A DNA stretch of 64,000 nucleotides, taken from positions 10,440,627 through 10,504,626 of the forward strand of contig CM018041.1 of the NCBI GenBank assembly GCA_008638375.1, written 5' to 3'. Each line of letters begins with the position of its first letter. Within the stretch, counting starts at the first letter, position 1. Positions 48,991 to 60,489 of the stretch are shown here, piece by piece. This stretch comes from Nyssa sinensis (lineage: Eukaryota > Streptophyta > Magnoliopsida > Cornales > Nyssaceae). The notes under the pieces are model-generated. The model searched no databases, was not told where the DNA came from, and worked only from the letters and a program-made list of their open reading frames with translations. A program made the translations under genes and the position numbers.

Positions 48991-50205
48991 ATCATAATCT
49001 TCTCTATAGTCAAATTTCTCAACCTGTGTAGACCCTGGATACCTTCCGTTGTCATAATCTTCTCAATATTCTACTGCCACTCTCTATAGTCAAATTTCTC
49101 AACCTGTGTGGATGGCCATTTGAGGTATGTATCTGCATTTCTTAGTACAACTATCAAAGTCTTTTTTTTTTAGGGAAATTCAGTTAAACGAAGCTATGAT
49201 CTCTTGATTTTTTTTTCTTTTCACTCCTCCCTTTTTTCCCCTTTCTTTTCTATCTCTTCAGCTCTTTGCATTTTCTTTGGCAGGTAGGTATCAATTCAGG
49301 AGTGGCAACTGTTGGCAGGGTATGTAGAAGATCCTTTGGTTTTCATTTTCAATAATTTAAAGGAACTATGGTGGATTGATAGCTCAACGGAAGAATACAA
49401 GATTGATGTCTTGGTTTCCTTCCTGAAAATTTGCCCCTCCTTCGAAAGACTATGCATCTCTGAAGGTCTTTTTCATTGTTAAATTCCAACACGACTATGC
49501 ATCTCTGTAGGCCTTTTTCATTGTTAAATTCCAACACGTACACATTTGTTAATTTCGTACACTTCTTGCTTTTGCAATTGAAGACAGTTTTGTTACAAGC
49601 CTAATTCAAGTAGAATAGAACTGTCTTCTAATAGAACAGTTACATATAGCTCTAAAGCAGTCAAGCACCACAACTGACCAATTTTTCCCTGTTTTGTTCT
49701 TGGTGGCTGTTAGAAGTACTCTGTTCCATGAAAATGCTTCCCAACACAACTTTAATGCTTTTCCAGCTCAAAAATCATTTCCTGGTTACTGAAATTTACA
49801 GATTGACCCAAATAACTATCACAATCCAAATAAGGTGGAATGTCACTTGAGGGTGAAGAATTTGAATTAAGCAGCCAGACACAGACTATTAAATCGTCTC
49901 AGAATGGTTAAAATGGAGGGATTCACAAGTTGGGAAGACAAAATCTTATTATTGGTGAAGTATCTACTTTATGAGGTAGTTTCTATGGAACCGGAAATTA
50001 TAGCAATATCACATGAAAGTGGACAATGAATTGCCCCGGAAGACTGGTAAAAATCCCTTGGAGTGAGACAACTGATCAACCAAAAACAAAACAGAAGTTT
50101 ACTGGCGGAGAAAGTGCATCAGATTATTCAAGTAATAATCAGAAAGAGGTAGCAGAACAACATCTCGAGTATGTAGAAGAGGATAGTGATGAAGATTCCA
50201 ACTGA

Positions 50206-51269
50206 GTCACACGATAGGTCCACTGGGAGTCCTGGACTGATATTTTGTTCTAACTTCATTATAGACACATGTGACTATGCTACAATGATTCACCATTGCT
50301 CAATTTTAAGCAGTTGAAAACATTAGCCATTAGAATTCATTCATGCAGAAATTTATTCCTGTAATACTCTATTTAAAAGGCTTTTTCCCAGCTAATATAA
50401 TTTGCTCGTTTATTCAAGGTAGTGAGAGTTCAAATCATTAAAGTTGGCTGAGTCTTCATGGTGTTGGATTTCTATTAAAAAAAAAGAAGTAAAAACGTGA
50501 TATCATGAGTTCCAAACTACTTAAAAAGCCAGCAAGAAAACAATCTAATCCTCTTGTAGATTATTAAAAGCTAAACAAATATTAACTAATACCTATGATC
50601 TTCTTACTACAGAATATATTCTACGGTGGTGATATAGCAGACCAAGTGGATGATGACAACTTGTGCTTTTCACATTCCCCACCTCAACATTGTCATGAAA
50701 TTTCTCTTTTGCCAATTAAAGCATCATAAGTTTACACCCAAAGCACGGCCAATTCAATCACCAAGCCAAAGTACATGACATAGTAAATAAAGTGCAAGTG
50801 TTAGAAGCAAAAAAAAAACAAACATGTACAGAACAATTGCTCTAGAATACTATGAGGAGGAGATAGGTGAAGGATAAAATTTAAGGTATAATCCACATTT
50901 CAAAGCTAAGGAATACAATGTTCACTGAAGTTTTGGCATGAACCTGATGTATATAATTGGAGGAATACAAAGGTTACCTCTAAAAAATTAAACAACTCTC
51001 TCATTTCAATATATTACTTTCCTAGCATGTTTCAGTAAGTCCAAATCCCCTAAAGACACTGTGCTTCAATTAAATTCCATACCACAATAGAAAACTAGAA
51101 GAGTCCAATCTTTATTTTTTGCTCTATGTTGTTACACTAGTGAAATTTGAAATAAATCCCAATTAATCAACGTAATAAGGGGCCTTTGAATACAAAGTAA
51201 ATAAAAATTGAGTGAAGTTTTAAATATAGATATAAACAATGGCTACAAAAAAAACTGAGTAAATGAAAT
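50206..51269. other. Intergenic region
   Basis: No gene or clear repeat found. AT-rich spacer between the F-box relic and the hAT transposase relic. Confidence 0.5.
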
Positions 51270-51927
51270 ACAATTTTTTTCACTAATCATTTCCAAGTTT
51301 TCAAAATATTCAACAATATCATCCTTCCAACTTGAGCTCTAAGTCTTGCATTTTCCCAATCTTTATGCACATAAGGCACTACACGGTTTTTGGAGATAGT
51401 AAAGTCTTCCTCAAGTCCAATTGCTTATTACCTGCACTACAAGCATGTTCCGCCGATGCCATTGTAGACGCCGGAGGTGTTAATAGCTCAAGTGACATGC
51501 TTAAATTTTTAGAAATTCCATCTAATAGCATTTCTACACCAATTAATTTAATTCTAGGATCCATTACTGCAGCTAAACAAAAAATAGGTGGCATGTACTC
51601 CCAATATTTTTTAAAATTTTCTTCCATTACTTTACAAATGTCTACAAAAATCACATTTTCTCTATATGTAGAAAACGTTTTAGAAATATTATCCAATTGA
51701 TGAAGAACAATACAAGAAGTAGGATAATAAACACTCGAACAAATATTCATAGGATCATAAAAAACTTTCAAAAATTCCAAGAAAGTGAAAGTCAAGTCCC
51801 AGTCATTTGTAGATAAAATTGTATAATTGTCTTTAGCATTAATAAAATCAGTAATTACAAATTGTATGTCATTAGATTCATCAAAGTCCAACTTCTCAAC
51901 GTCAACATTCCTAGGATCCATTTTCAA
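51270..51927 (-). pseudogene. hAT transposase C-terminal fragment (RICESLEEPER/BED-type)
   Basis: The minus-strand frame 51927-51379 reads the plant hAT catalytic C-terminal region: NDWDLTFTFLEFLKVFYDPM, SSVYYPTSCIVL, MEENFKKYWEYMPPIFCLAA and VMDPRIKLIGVEMLLDGI. It then has an abrupt loss of the middle of the dimerisation domain and a LLSPKTV segment ending in a stop. Beyond the stop, a shifted frame (KIGKM-type region, then DDIVEYFENLE near 51285-51320) is the usual C-terminus. The N-terminal BED finger and first catalytic half are missing. Dead relic; RICESLEEPER-like domesticated proteins belong to the same family, but this copy is broken. Confidence 0.78.
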
Positions 51928-51986
51928 TATAATAAATTTAAATCGTTATAAAAGTAATAACAAATTAATTAAAAAACAACCTAATT

Positions 51987-52395
51987 AGAATAAGAACAAT
52001 TAATAATTACCTGATTAAATGAGTAAAAACAATTAAGGACAATTTAATTATAATTTTTTTTAAAAGAAACTGTAATTAGATGAATAAGAACAATTTAATG
52101 ATAAGCTAATTAGAATGAAAACTAGTAATAATAATCTATTAAGATGAATAACAACAACTAATATAATAATAGCTCAATAAAATTTAAAGTGATTAGAATA
52201 AGAACAATTAATAATAACCTGATTAAATGAGTAAAAACAATTAAGAACATTCTAATTATAACTAAAAAAAATACTGTAATTAGATGAATCAATTAAGAAC
52301 AATCTAATTAGAATGAAAACAAGTAGGTAATAATAATCTATTAAGATGAATAACAACAATTAATATAATAATACCTCAATAAAATTTTAAAGTGA
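51987..52395. repeat. 208-bp tandem duplication in AT-rich sequence
   Basis: AGAATAAGAACAATTAATAA starts at 51987 and again at 52195, and both copies continue through ATCTATTAAGATGAATAACA. The AT-rich unit lies just 5' of the hAT transposase relic and may be part of that element. Confidence 0.85.
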
Positions 52396-53889
52396 TTTAC
52401 TGGAAACGAGAGACTTGTAGATTCTTGCAGAGAAAGGGTTGGAGAGAGAGTAATTATGTCTTTTCACAGATAAATTCTTGCAGAATTGTGAGAAAAAGTG
52501 AGACGTGAGTTGGGTATTCATAGCTAAGTTGAATATATCAAATTACAAAATTAGCCCTCAAAGTAGCTGTTATATAGCTGTTGAGAGGGCTAATTATGTC
52601 TATTCATTTCAAATAACTAAATTGCCCCTCAACTTAGCCGTTGAGGGGTAACTCTGTCTCTTCGTCCCTTGCTATTCACCTGAATATTTAAGTGTCTTCT
52701 TCATCTGGGTAGGAAGAGTCGCTCCCGGGTCCATTCTCGGCCAGAGTCATCGGAAGCTGAGGTCAGCCATTCTTTCTTTCTTAATTTTAATTTTATTTTA
52801 AATTTCTATCTCAATAGAGTACTTCTTTCGGTGGGATTATCTTTTATCTGTTTCTTTACCTACTGGGCTGGAACAGACCTCCAAAGTCCAAACATTTCCC
52901 TTAATCGCTTAATTACACCTTAGATTCTTAGAATGACATTTTTCATTGCATAAATTCTGATCTCCATTCAAATGTGCCCAATAGAAATCCAGTAATTTGG
53001 TTGGTATTTTTGGATTTTTTTCATTCTTGGGATTGGGTTTTTATTGATGCCCAAATTATTTGATGATTTTTTTGGGTATAAATCTTATTTTAAGGGGTTT
53101 TTCATTATTTTTCTGCCTGAGAGAAAGAAAGAGAATCAACTCAACATATCTCGGCTTCCAAATGAACCATGAAATATTTTGCTAGGCTCTATACAGTAAA
53201 CCCGAAAGGTATAATTGGTATAGGATGGAAAAAGATCTTCAAAATATCAGGTTACTGGTATATTGTCAAGAGAGCCTGACTTTGAAGTACAATCACAGCA
53301 TGGAGTTACCCATATACGTTTTTGGTGGCTTCTTTGTGAAGATCATGGTAATAAGGACTTACACAGTCTTTTCCTTGTTTATACTTTATCTTGTTTCATT
53401 TCAGTACATGGTATCAGTGAAATGAGTCGAAGAAACAAAAATGTCAAGCTCTCTTGAGATTAAAATGGTGAAAATTTGATGTAGAACAGTAGAAGCTTTC
53501 ACTGTTATGGTGAATTTGTTAACAATCTGTGGTTAACTATGCCTTAAGTCGATGAAGCTCAAAAAAATCATAGCTAAGCTTTTTAGTCCCGGTGCCCTTG
53601 GTTTGAAATTTACAAAATAATTAGATAGACATATGTTTCACACTAATTATTCTCACATGGTCCCAAGCATGCCTTTTTATTGTTTACTTAGTTGTAAGTT
53701 TTGTAGTGAAGTGGGGTTTTTAGACTGAGTTGAGTTGGCTTTGCACCAATAGTAGTTTCTGCATTTGGATTGAGCGGCAGCATAGTAGTGTTTGGGTTTG
53801 GCAACAATGAGGAATTCTGGTAGTGTTTGAATTAGACAGCAATGGAGGTGTAGTGGCAAGGCTTGGATTGGATGGCATTGTGGGCTGGT
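52396..53889. other. Non-coding region, possibly the 5' side of the hAT relic then spacer
   Basis: 52400-52660 has the look of a hAT element leader (repeated TAGCTGTTGAGAGG/TAGCCGTTGAGGGG motifs), but I could not define a terminal repeat. From 52.7 to 53.9 kb I see no gene. Confidence 0.35.
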
Positions 53890-54520
53890 CAAGGATCAAA
53901 ATATCGTTTCGATGTATAGTTTCGGTCTGTCCGAAAACGGAAACATTTCGGAAACATAATGAAAACTGAGAAAAAATTAGAAACATGTGAAAACATAATT
54001 TAAAATTTATTTATTTATACAAATAAGCCTATTTATTGAATATTTGTGCATGTTTAAGGCATATATAAGGAACTAAATTTCATATCGTTTTGGATGATTC
54101 AGCCAAAATGTTTCGGTTTCGCCGGAAACTGAAACGAAACAGTAGAGGAATCACGATATTCCAGTATTTCGATCGAAATGGTTTCTGTTTGTTTCGCAAG
54201 AAATGACATCGTTTCGAACGAACCGACGGCCTAATTCGAAACCATGTGCGTAAAGCCAGGAAAAAGCAGAAAATAGAGAAGAACCACGTGCGCAAAGCCA
54301 GGATGTTTCGGCCGAAATGTTTCGGTTTCACCGAAAACTGAAACGAGAATCACGATATTTCAGTGTTTCGATCATTTCGATCGAAACACTTTGGTTTTGG
54401 TTTGTTTCGCACGAAACAATATTGTTTCGAACGAACTGACGGCCTGATTCAAAACCATGTGCGCGAAGCCAGGAAAAAACAAAAAACAAAGAAGAACCAT
54501 GTGCGCGAAGCGAGGAAAAA
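53890..54520. mobile_element. Probable hAT-type element remnant with a 209-bp internal duplication
   Basis: The left end CAAGGATCAAAATATCGTTTCG matches the inverted repeat of the element at 46481-47347. The interior is likewise rich in TTTCGGTTTCG/CGAAAC motifs. No matching right end was found. A unit with CATGTGCG-AAGCCAGG starts at 54102 and again at 54311. Confidence 0.5.
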
Positions 54521-54999
54521 TTGGAAAAAGCAGGAAAAAAAAAAAGATTCTACCTGAAATGTCTGAAAAGTGAAAGAAAAAAGGAGAAAAGAGGAGCTAA
54601 CCTGATTGTTGCAAAGCATACGACTTTGGACTCACGCGAACCAGCCACAGCCGACCATTTTTCTTCCTCTTCCTCAGTTCTTCTTCTTTCTTTTTCACTC
54701 TTCTTCAGTTCAGAATCTTCAAATCTGCTTTATTTTTCTTATTCATTTCTTCCCTTCTCGCCACTGTGACGTAGCGACATTGCGTATCACTCTCTCGATC
54801 TTCAGTTCTTCACATTTCGTGACTCACGGGTGACGTACCGAAGCCCCTCTGACCCTCTCTCTGTCGTCAGTTAAGCACAACATCACCATCCGAATCGAAG
54901 TCGCGACTCTCGTCTCCCTCTCCCCGAACCAGCTTTGTTTTCACTTTCTAATCTTTCACTTTATGTTTCTCTTAAGTTAACTTATATATATATTATATT
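54521..54999. other. Non-coding CT-rich region
   Basis: A pyrimidine-rich stretch with short frames on the plus strand that look like shadows. It could be a leader or promoter of a lost gene. Nothing is identifiable. Confidence 0.3.
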
Positions 55000-55178
55000 A
55001 ATCATATATATTATGTATTAATTATATATTAGATTAATATATAATAGTTAATTAAACTAATTAATATTGTTATTATGTTTTTATATTTAACATTATATTT
55101 TTATACCTAATATTATTAAATTAAATTAATTAATATAATATATGTATATATATATATATATTAATATTAGACTAGTTA

Positions 55179-55212
<34 letters not shown>
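55000..55212. repeat. AT-rich block with (TA)n flanking the pararetroviral insertion, left
   Basis: The segment 55011-55135 recurs almost unchanged at 63682-63805 (shared TATAATAGTTAATTAAACTA and TTATACCTAATATTATTAAA). It ends in a (TA)n tract at about 55182-55212 that directly abuts the viral sequence. TA-dinucleotide repeats are known preferred locations of endogenous florendovirus-type pararetroviruses. Confidence 0.8.
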
Positions 55213-55215
<3 letters not shown>

Positions 55216-55838
55216 CTGAAGTGCGTATGCATATACAAGGGGAGGCGGTATAACCAGCCATAAGGGGAATGGGAATGTAGTGATAAATTATGAAACTTAA
55301 AATATGAAACTTGAAATTTAATGAAACTGGAAACTGGAATATATAAATAATAACTTACAATTAACTTAAAGGCTAGAAGCCTGTTTTATTGAAAAGGAAA
55401 ATAAAACTGAATACATGATGAAATCCAGAGACATATTATGAATAGTTGCTCTCATTAGAGGATTTCTCTCAAGTATATTCTGAAGGGTGTCTTGGACTGG
55501 GAAGGGGCAATCCTTTTATAGAGGAGGGAGGCGCCGAGTGAATGACTGATTGGATTGGCTGTATCTGGCAGGAATCTTAGTATTCATCGGGTGTTGTAAG
55601 AATTTGACTGATGCTGCAGGAATCTCACTATTCATCTGGTGCTGCAGAAATCTTATTATATCTTTATGAAGCTTTATTCATGGGTTTATTGAAAAACTGG
55701 TAATGCAGGAATCTGGCTGTTACTTCATGATGCTTTCTTTGACTACTCACTGGTCTGCTGTGGTTATGATGACTTAAGCTTCAGATTTTCACGAGCTTGT
55801 CACATTTGTTAAATAATTTACTGATGATATTATTACTG
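55213..55838 (-). repeat. Inverted copy of the viral promoter/leader (left arm)
   Basis: This arm is the reverse complement of 57170-57797 at high identity, with small indels. Recognisable blocks are AAGGGGAGGCGGTATAACC, GGGAGGCGCCGAGTGAATGA and CACGAGCTTGTCACATTTG. It includes the promoter TATA region in reverse. With the right arm it makes a 0.63 kb inverted repeat around a 1.33 kb centre. Confidence 0.88.
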
Positions 55839-55932
55839 GATACCATTTGAGTTGATTTTGATATCCAGTACATACCCGGTGAGAATAATAGTCTCCCTGA
55901 TTTTCTTACTCGTGAATTTTTGCAGCCTAAAA

Positions 55933-57167
55933 ATGAGCGGGAAGAAAGACAAGCAACCACAGTCAACTCAGTCAACTCCCTCCGCAGGAAAAATAATCCC
56001 AGTTACTCCCAGCTCTTTACGAGCCCCAACAACCTCTTCCAAAGGCAGCCCCTTCTCTATCCTTGGTAGTCCTCTTCGCCTCAATTACAATCTACCAAGA
56101 CCCAGTCAGCCTAGTTACAGTTCAACCCTTGTTAGATTACCCCCTAGTCCTTATGAAATTACAGACCCCTTTAGGCCTCCAGTTAAAACTCCTTTATCCC
56201 CATATTTTAAAAAAACCATACACGGTTAACACCTTTTTCATTGAGCCTCACAAAATTAACATCCAAGACCCATGGGCTCTAGCCATCAGTTATTTTCCTC
56301 CTGGATGGCATTTTGTTCCCGACCATCCATCTAAATCAGTTAAATGATACAAAGTCATCCTTCTCCATTCTGGATCAGTTAGATTTGAAGATATCCCTAG
56401 TAAACAAGATGCTAGTCAAATTCTGTACCAGAAATTCATCATAGTCCATATCATTTCTAAAAAAGTCTGGGGATCTCACCCCTCTCAGCTCTGATCTATT
56501 CCCAATTCTTCCATCCAGTACTCATATTATGATTACAGTCAAGCATTTACCAGGGCCCTCTATATGCAGAATGAGTCCAATAATCATTCATGGTTTCTCA
56601 TGTTTGATCAAAAGTTCAAAAGCCAGATTCTCACATGGTTTCAATGAATGGTGGAATAAATTTGAACTTGTTCCAGAAATACTTCCACCCCCTCTTAAGA
56701 TGGCAATGCAATACTTTGCTTCAGTATATAAAACCGACTAGCACACGGCCCAGTTTCCCATAATCCTCTTAATGGCCAGTAAATATAAGATATCATGGAT
56801 TACTAAGTGGAACTATGCAATCAATCAAAATAAAGTAATCAGATAATTCTCAGTAAAATGGTGGGATAGACTTAATTATGAAAGGTTCATCTCTTTCATC
56901 AATGAAGAATTTCTCTCAACAGTTCCTCAACCTCAGCCCATTGCTCACAGGACTTGGTCATCCTCTAGTATTGACCAAACCTTGATCCAAGGACAGACCA
57001 AAGAAGAACTTAAAGAATTAGCCAGGCAGTTAATGATTCATGTATCACATATGGGTGAAGACCAAGATACCTAATCAGATGTTGAATCCAGTTGTCCTTC
57101 TCACAATCCCGTAAATGATGAGTTCAGCCAAGACCCATATGCTTTAGACAGTGACTTTGAAATTTAA
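55933..57167 (+). pseudogene. Unassigned pararetroviral ORF, broken
   Basis: The ATG at 55933 opens a Ser/Pro/Thr-rich, low-complexity N-terminus. The frame shifts near 56215-56230 and then has at least five stops before the TAA at 57165-57167. Readable segments include a Trp-rich motif (WFLMFDQKFKSQILTWFQ, followed by WWNKFE) near 56590-56670 and a second one (KWWDRLNYERFISF) near 56860. It lies upstream of the promoter region, i.e. at the 3' end of a circular viral map after RT/RNase H, where a second ORF or transactivator would be placed. I do not recognise a defined function. Confidence 0.6.
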
Positions 57168-57169
57168 AA

Positions 57170-57961
57170 CAGTAATAATATCATCAGTAAATTATTCAAC
57201 AAATGTGACAAGCTCGTGAAAATCTGAAGCTCTTCAGTCATCATAACCATAGGCAGACCAGTGAGTAGTCAAAGAAAGCATCATGAAGTAGCAACCAGAT
57301 TCCTGCATTACCAATCTTTCAGTAAACCTGTGAATAAAGCTTCATAAAGATACAATAAGATTCCTGTAGCACCAGATGAATAATGAGATTCCTGCAGCAT
57401 CAGTCAGATTCTTGCAACACCAGATGAATAGTAAGATTCCTGCCAGATACAGCCAATCCAGTCAGTCATTCACTCGGCGCCTCCCTCCTTTATAAAAGGA
57501 TCGCCCCTTCCCAGTCCAAGACACCCTTCAGAAGATACTTGAGAGAAAATCCTCTAACGAGAGCAACCATTCATAATATGTCTCTGGATTTCATCATGTA
57601 TTCAGTTTTATTTTTCTCTTCAGTAAACAGGCTTCTAGCCTTTAAGTTAATTGTAAGTTATTATTTATATATTCCAGTTTCCAATTTCATTAAATTTCAA
57701 GTTTCATATTTTAAGTTTCATAATTTATCACTACATTCTCATTCCCCTTATGGCTGGTTATACCGCCTCCCCTTGCATATGCATACGCACTTCAGTTACT
57801 TATGGCTGGTTATACTGCCTCCCCTTGCATATGCATACGCACTTCAGTTACTTATGGCTGGTTATACCGCCTCCCCTTGCATATGCATACGCACTTCAGT
57901 TATATATCCTTACGCCTTTTTTAATACCGCTTATGTCCCACTGGCTCGTCCAGTCCCCTTA
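57170..57961 (+). promoter_or_regulatory. Viral intergenic region: promoter and leader
   Basis: A TATAAAAGGA box lies at 57491-57500. Upstream (57290-57460) several copies of an AGATTCCTGCAGCACCAGATGAA-like motif form a repeat-rich, possibly enhancer, region. Downstream is the leader with three 52-bp repeats and the primer site at 57962. The first 628 bp are mirrored by the inverted arm at 55213-55838. Confidence 0.7.
57748..57903 (+). repeat. Three 52-bp tandem repeats in the viral leader
   Basis: The units start at 57748, 57800 and 57852 with TTATGGCTGGTTATACCGCC; the middle copy has one T in place of C. The inverted arm carries just one unit, so the number changed after the inversion or between template copies. 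Identical tandem copies without spacers rule out a CRISPR-like reading. Confidence 0.92.
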
Positions 57962-57975
57962 TGGTATTAGAGCCA
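57962..57975 (+). promoter_or_regulatory. Viral primer-binding site, tRNA-Met type
   Basis: TGGTATTAGAGCCA differs by one base from the consensus complementary to plant initiator tRNA-Met (TGGTATCAGAGCC). It marks the start of the conventional circular viral map, upstream of the movement-protein region. Confidence 0.82.
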
Positions 57976-58369
57976 TCTATAGGATCCATTTGAGTTGAGA
58001 TAAGCTATGTTCTTCATGAACACTGTAGTGATCAACAAAATGGTGAAATTGGGGATGAATGATTCCATTCCTTTTAGTTATAATTCTTTAAATTATGCTC
58101 AGTTTTCTCTTATTTCCCTGTTTATCTGTACCCATTAGTTATCTTTCCATCCTAGACTGACTCTGCACTTCCCTGGAAGTCCACAGACTATAGGAGACGT
58201 CGTAAGTCCCGTTGAGCTAAGAGAGCGTTTAGGGCAATAGTCTTATCAAAGTCCTTAATGACTGGGTCGAGGTATGTCAGAACAATCACCTAGGAAGAAG
58301 ATAATCAAGAGTACACCTAAACAGTAAAAGAAAAGAAAATTTTGTGTAACTTAGACAATTATTTCTAGA

Positions 58370-59345
58370 ATGAGTCGATTATTTAGATCCAATTCCACTA
58401 CCTTTACTTCTTCTCCTCTCTCTTCTATTCCTAATATAGTAAAAGTGAAGATTATCAAGTAAGTAATGATAGTCAACCACTTCCTCATTGGAATATGCCG
58501 AAGGTCCCAGTTAACCAAATTTATCAGGTATCTTCTTGGTTAGGAACTAAAGCTTTTTCTAGTACCCTCAATGTCAAAACTGTAGAACAAACCTATGTTC
58601 TTGACAAAAAACAAGTTAAATACCAATTACTCACCCAAGCTACAATCCAAGATCACATAAAGAAAAGATATAATTTCCTTCACTTAGGATCAGTTCAAAT
58701 AGGTATTAATCCTCTTGTCAGACAAGGATTAAATGCTTCAGTACTTTTAGCCCTTAGGGATGCCCGTCATGTTAAATGGCATGACAGCCTCTTCGGACTA
58801 ATGGAGTCACCATTTCATCATGGTCCAGTTCATTTTGATTGTTTTCCAAATTTTTCAGTAAGCCTTCATAATCCCCATATCTTGAAACTCCCACTCTCAA
58901 CATTCAAACTTCTGGCACCACTATGCTAGAAAACGCACAACAATTAGCCCTCATTTATCGTATTTATTACAAGTGCTTTAGAACCAATCTAAATGCTCTT
59001 GCAATAAATAAAAGTCCTAAGGATAAAACCATCCTTATTCAGTCATATACTGAAGGAGCCAATGTACAGGTTCCAAAGTCAATTCAATGGTCCGATGTCA
59101 CTCTTCCTTCTGAATGGATTATTGACAATGAAAATCACCCTCTTCCCCAACATTCGGAAACCAACGTTGAATGTATCCAACAATTCGATGATGGTACAGT
59201 TAGAATCAGTTTCGATGAACAAAGACTTAGAACCCGAACCCCAAATTCTTGGTCTACCCTTAGTCACGCTAGATCTGAACTTTCAACACCTAGATCTGAA
59301 AAGTTAATACCCAAGCAAAGACGAGACTTACACCTAGATCTTTAA
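58370..59345 (+). pseudogene. Viral movement-protein region, broken
   Basis: The likely start ATG is at 58370. The frame shifts near 58440 and again near 58910-58925, and a TAA/TAG-type stop ends the readable part at 59345. The middle part shows the 30K-superfamily movement protein signature of caulimoviruses: a HLGSVQIGINPLVRQGLN segment, a basic region, and FDCFPNFSVSL. In intact viruses this protein moves virus between cells through plasmodesmata. This copy is interrupted. Confidence 0.82.
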
Positions 59346-60489
59346 GGTTTAAAGTTAAAATCCCAGATTAACACTCCGTGTTATACATCACAGTCACAGA
59401 TCTCATGTCAAGTCTTAGACACCGAAGATGAATCAGTCACATCCCATAGTCCTATAGACTTTGAGACACTAAAAAGTCCATCATCAACTCAATACACTCA
59501 GTAAAGAGTTCATCGTTGATTTAGCCGCACTAAGAGTCGATTTTGAATCAGAAGCTAATAGAGCCAAACGAGAATATTATTGAACTAGTCATACTAAAGA
59601 ACAAAAGTTATACATTTACACAAAATGGAGAGAATTCATGATAGAACAGTATGAAAACATCCCATTTTTCAGTTATTTTGAAAATCATTACGAACAACAC
59701 TCTAAGTGTAACACCCTCACTAAAGTTAAATGGATTAAAGAAGATAAATCCACAGTCCAATCTAGTCATCCACCCATAGAAACAATCATAGTACATCATT
59801 TAGGATCAGAAATAGTTGCTTCACCTTTCAAAGCGACTCCTATAGACGAGACGTCTAGGAAGATAGTTGAACAAAACAACTACACTAACCAATGTTTAAT
59901 CACAATAGGAAACCAGTTAGATAAAATAGAAAAAATAGTTGACAACAAACAGCCTAGTTCTTCTCGACCCTCCTCTTCTTCCCAGTTAGAAAAACCTTTG
60001 ATCAAGTTTCCAAAATTAAAACTATCTCAAAAACCTCTCCCTAAGATCACAACGGCTTTAGAACAGGTTAATAAAATGCTTCAGGAATTAGTTGTACCAG
60101 TTAAGCCCGAAAAACCCAGTTCTTCTAAAACAATAGTCACTATAGACAAGTCAGACACCCCATACAGTTTGACATCATCATCTGGAGATGAGAAAACCTT
60201 ACAAACCCAGTATCAAGAAATAGATCGGTTATAGAACCAACTTCAAGGCCTCACAGTAAATAAATTCCATAGACCTAGGTTCAACCCTACCAAGCATCAC
60301 CAATAATAGGTATAGTCGCCCCACACCTCCTGATCTCCAGTACGAGGAACGACTACTACAAAGCCAATTCTCAGTTGCTTCTGATCAGCCTTTACGAATG
60401 GAACATAGACGGTTGTTCAGAACAAGAGATTTTGAATAAATTACGTCACATGGCCAGCCAATTTTTATCATGAAAAGAACAACAGTCCT
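59346..60489 (+). pseudogene. Linker/pre-coat region of the viral polyprotein, broken
   Basis: Partial frames, mainly 59638-60234, encode a Lys/Ser/Pro-rich protein with a possible coiled stretch (NYTNQCLITIGNQLDKIEK). Stops near 59584 and at 60232-60234 and frame changes interrupt it. The position between movement and coat regions matches petuvirus-like polyproteins. I see no named domain. Confidence 0.55.

Larger units (their letters stand above)
47721..50205 (+). pseudogene. F-box gene relic, related to the gene at 36 kb, rearranged by tandem duplications
   Basis: The frame from 47721 reads into an F-box (EKEDLISRLPDDILCCVILH then LPFRCAVQTSTLLKRWRRLW). It is soon interrupted by a second, 5-nt-shorter copy of the same 161-bp segment that shifts the frame, with a stop at 48213-48215. 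Further on, the LRR-coding part is repeated at 48312 and 48500 (period 188) and again from 48778 (period 209). The exon-2 equivalent (ELWWIDSSTEEYKI, VSFLKICPSFERLCIS) lies near 49358-49465, and the exon-3 equivalent starts after a CAG near 49801 and ends in an acidic tail with TGA at 50203-50205. The order matches the intact gene exon by exon, so this is a decayed paralogue on the same strand. Confidence 0.82.

Noticed and set aside
54521..54900. Ser/Phe/Leu-rich plus-strand frames of 75-82 codons
   Set aside because: They arise from a CT-rich tract. No start context, splice sites or family resemblance supports them.
57748..57903. CRISPR-like direct repeats
   Set aside because: The units abut without unique spacers and belong to a viral leader in a plant genome.
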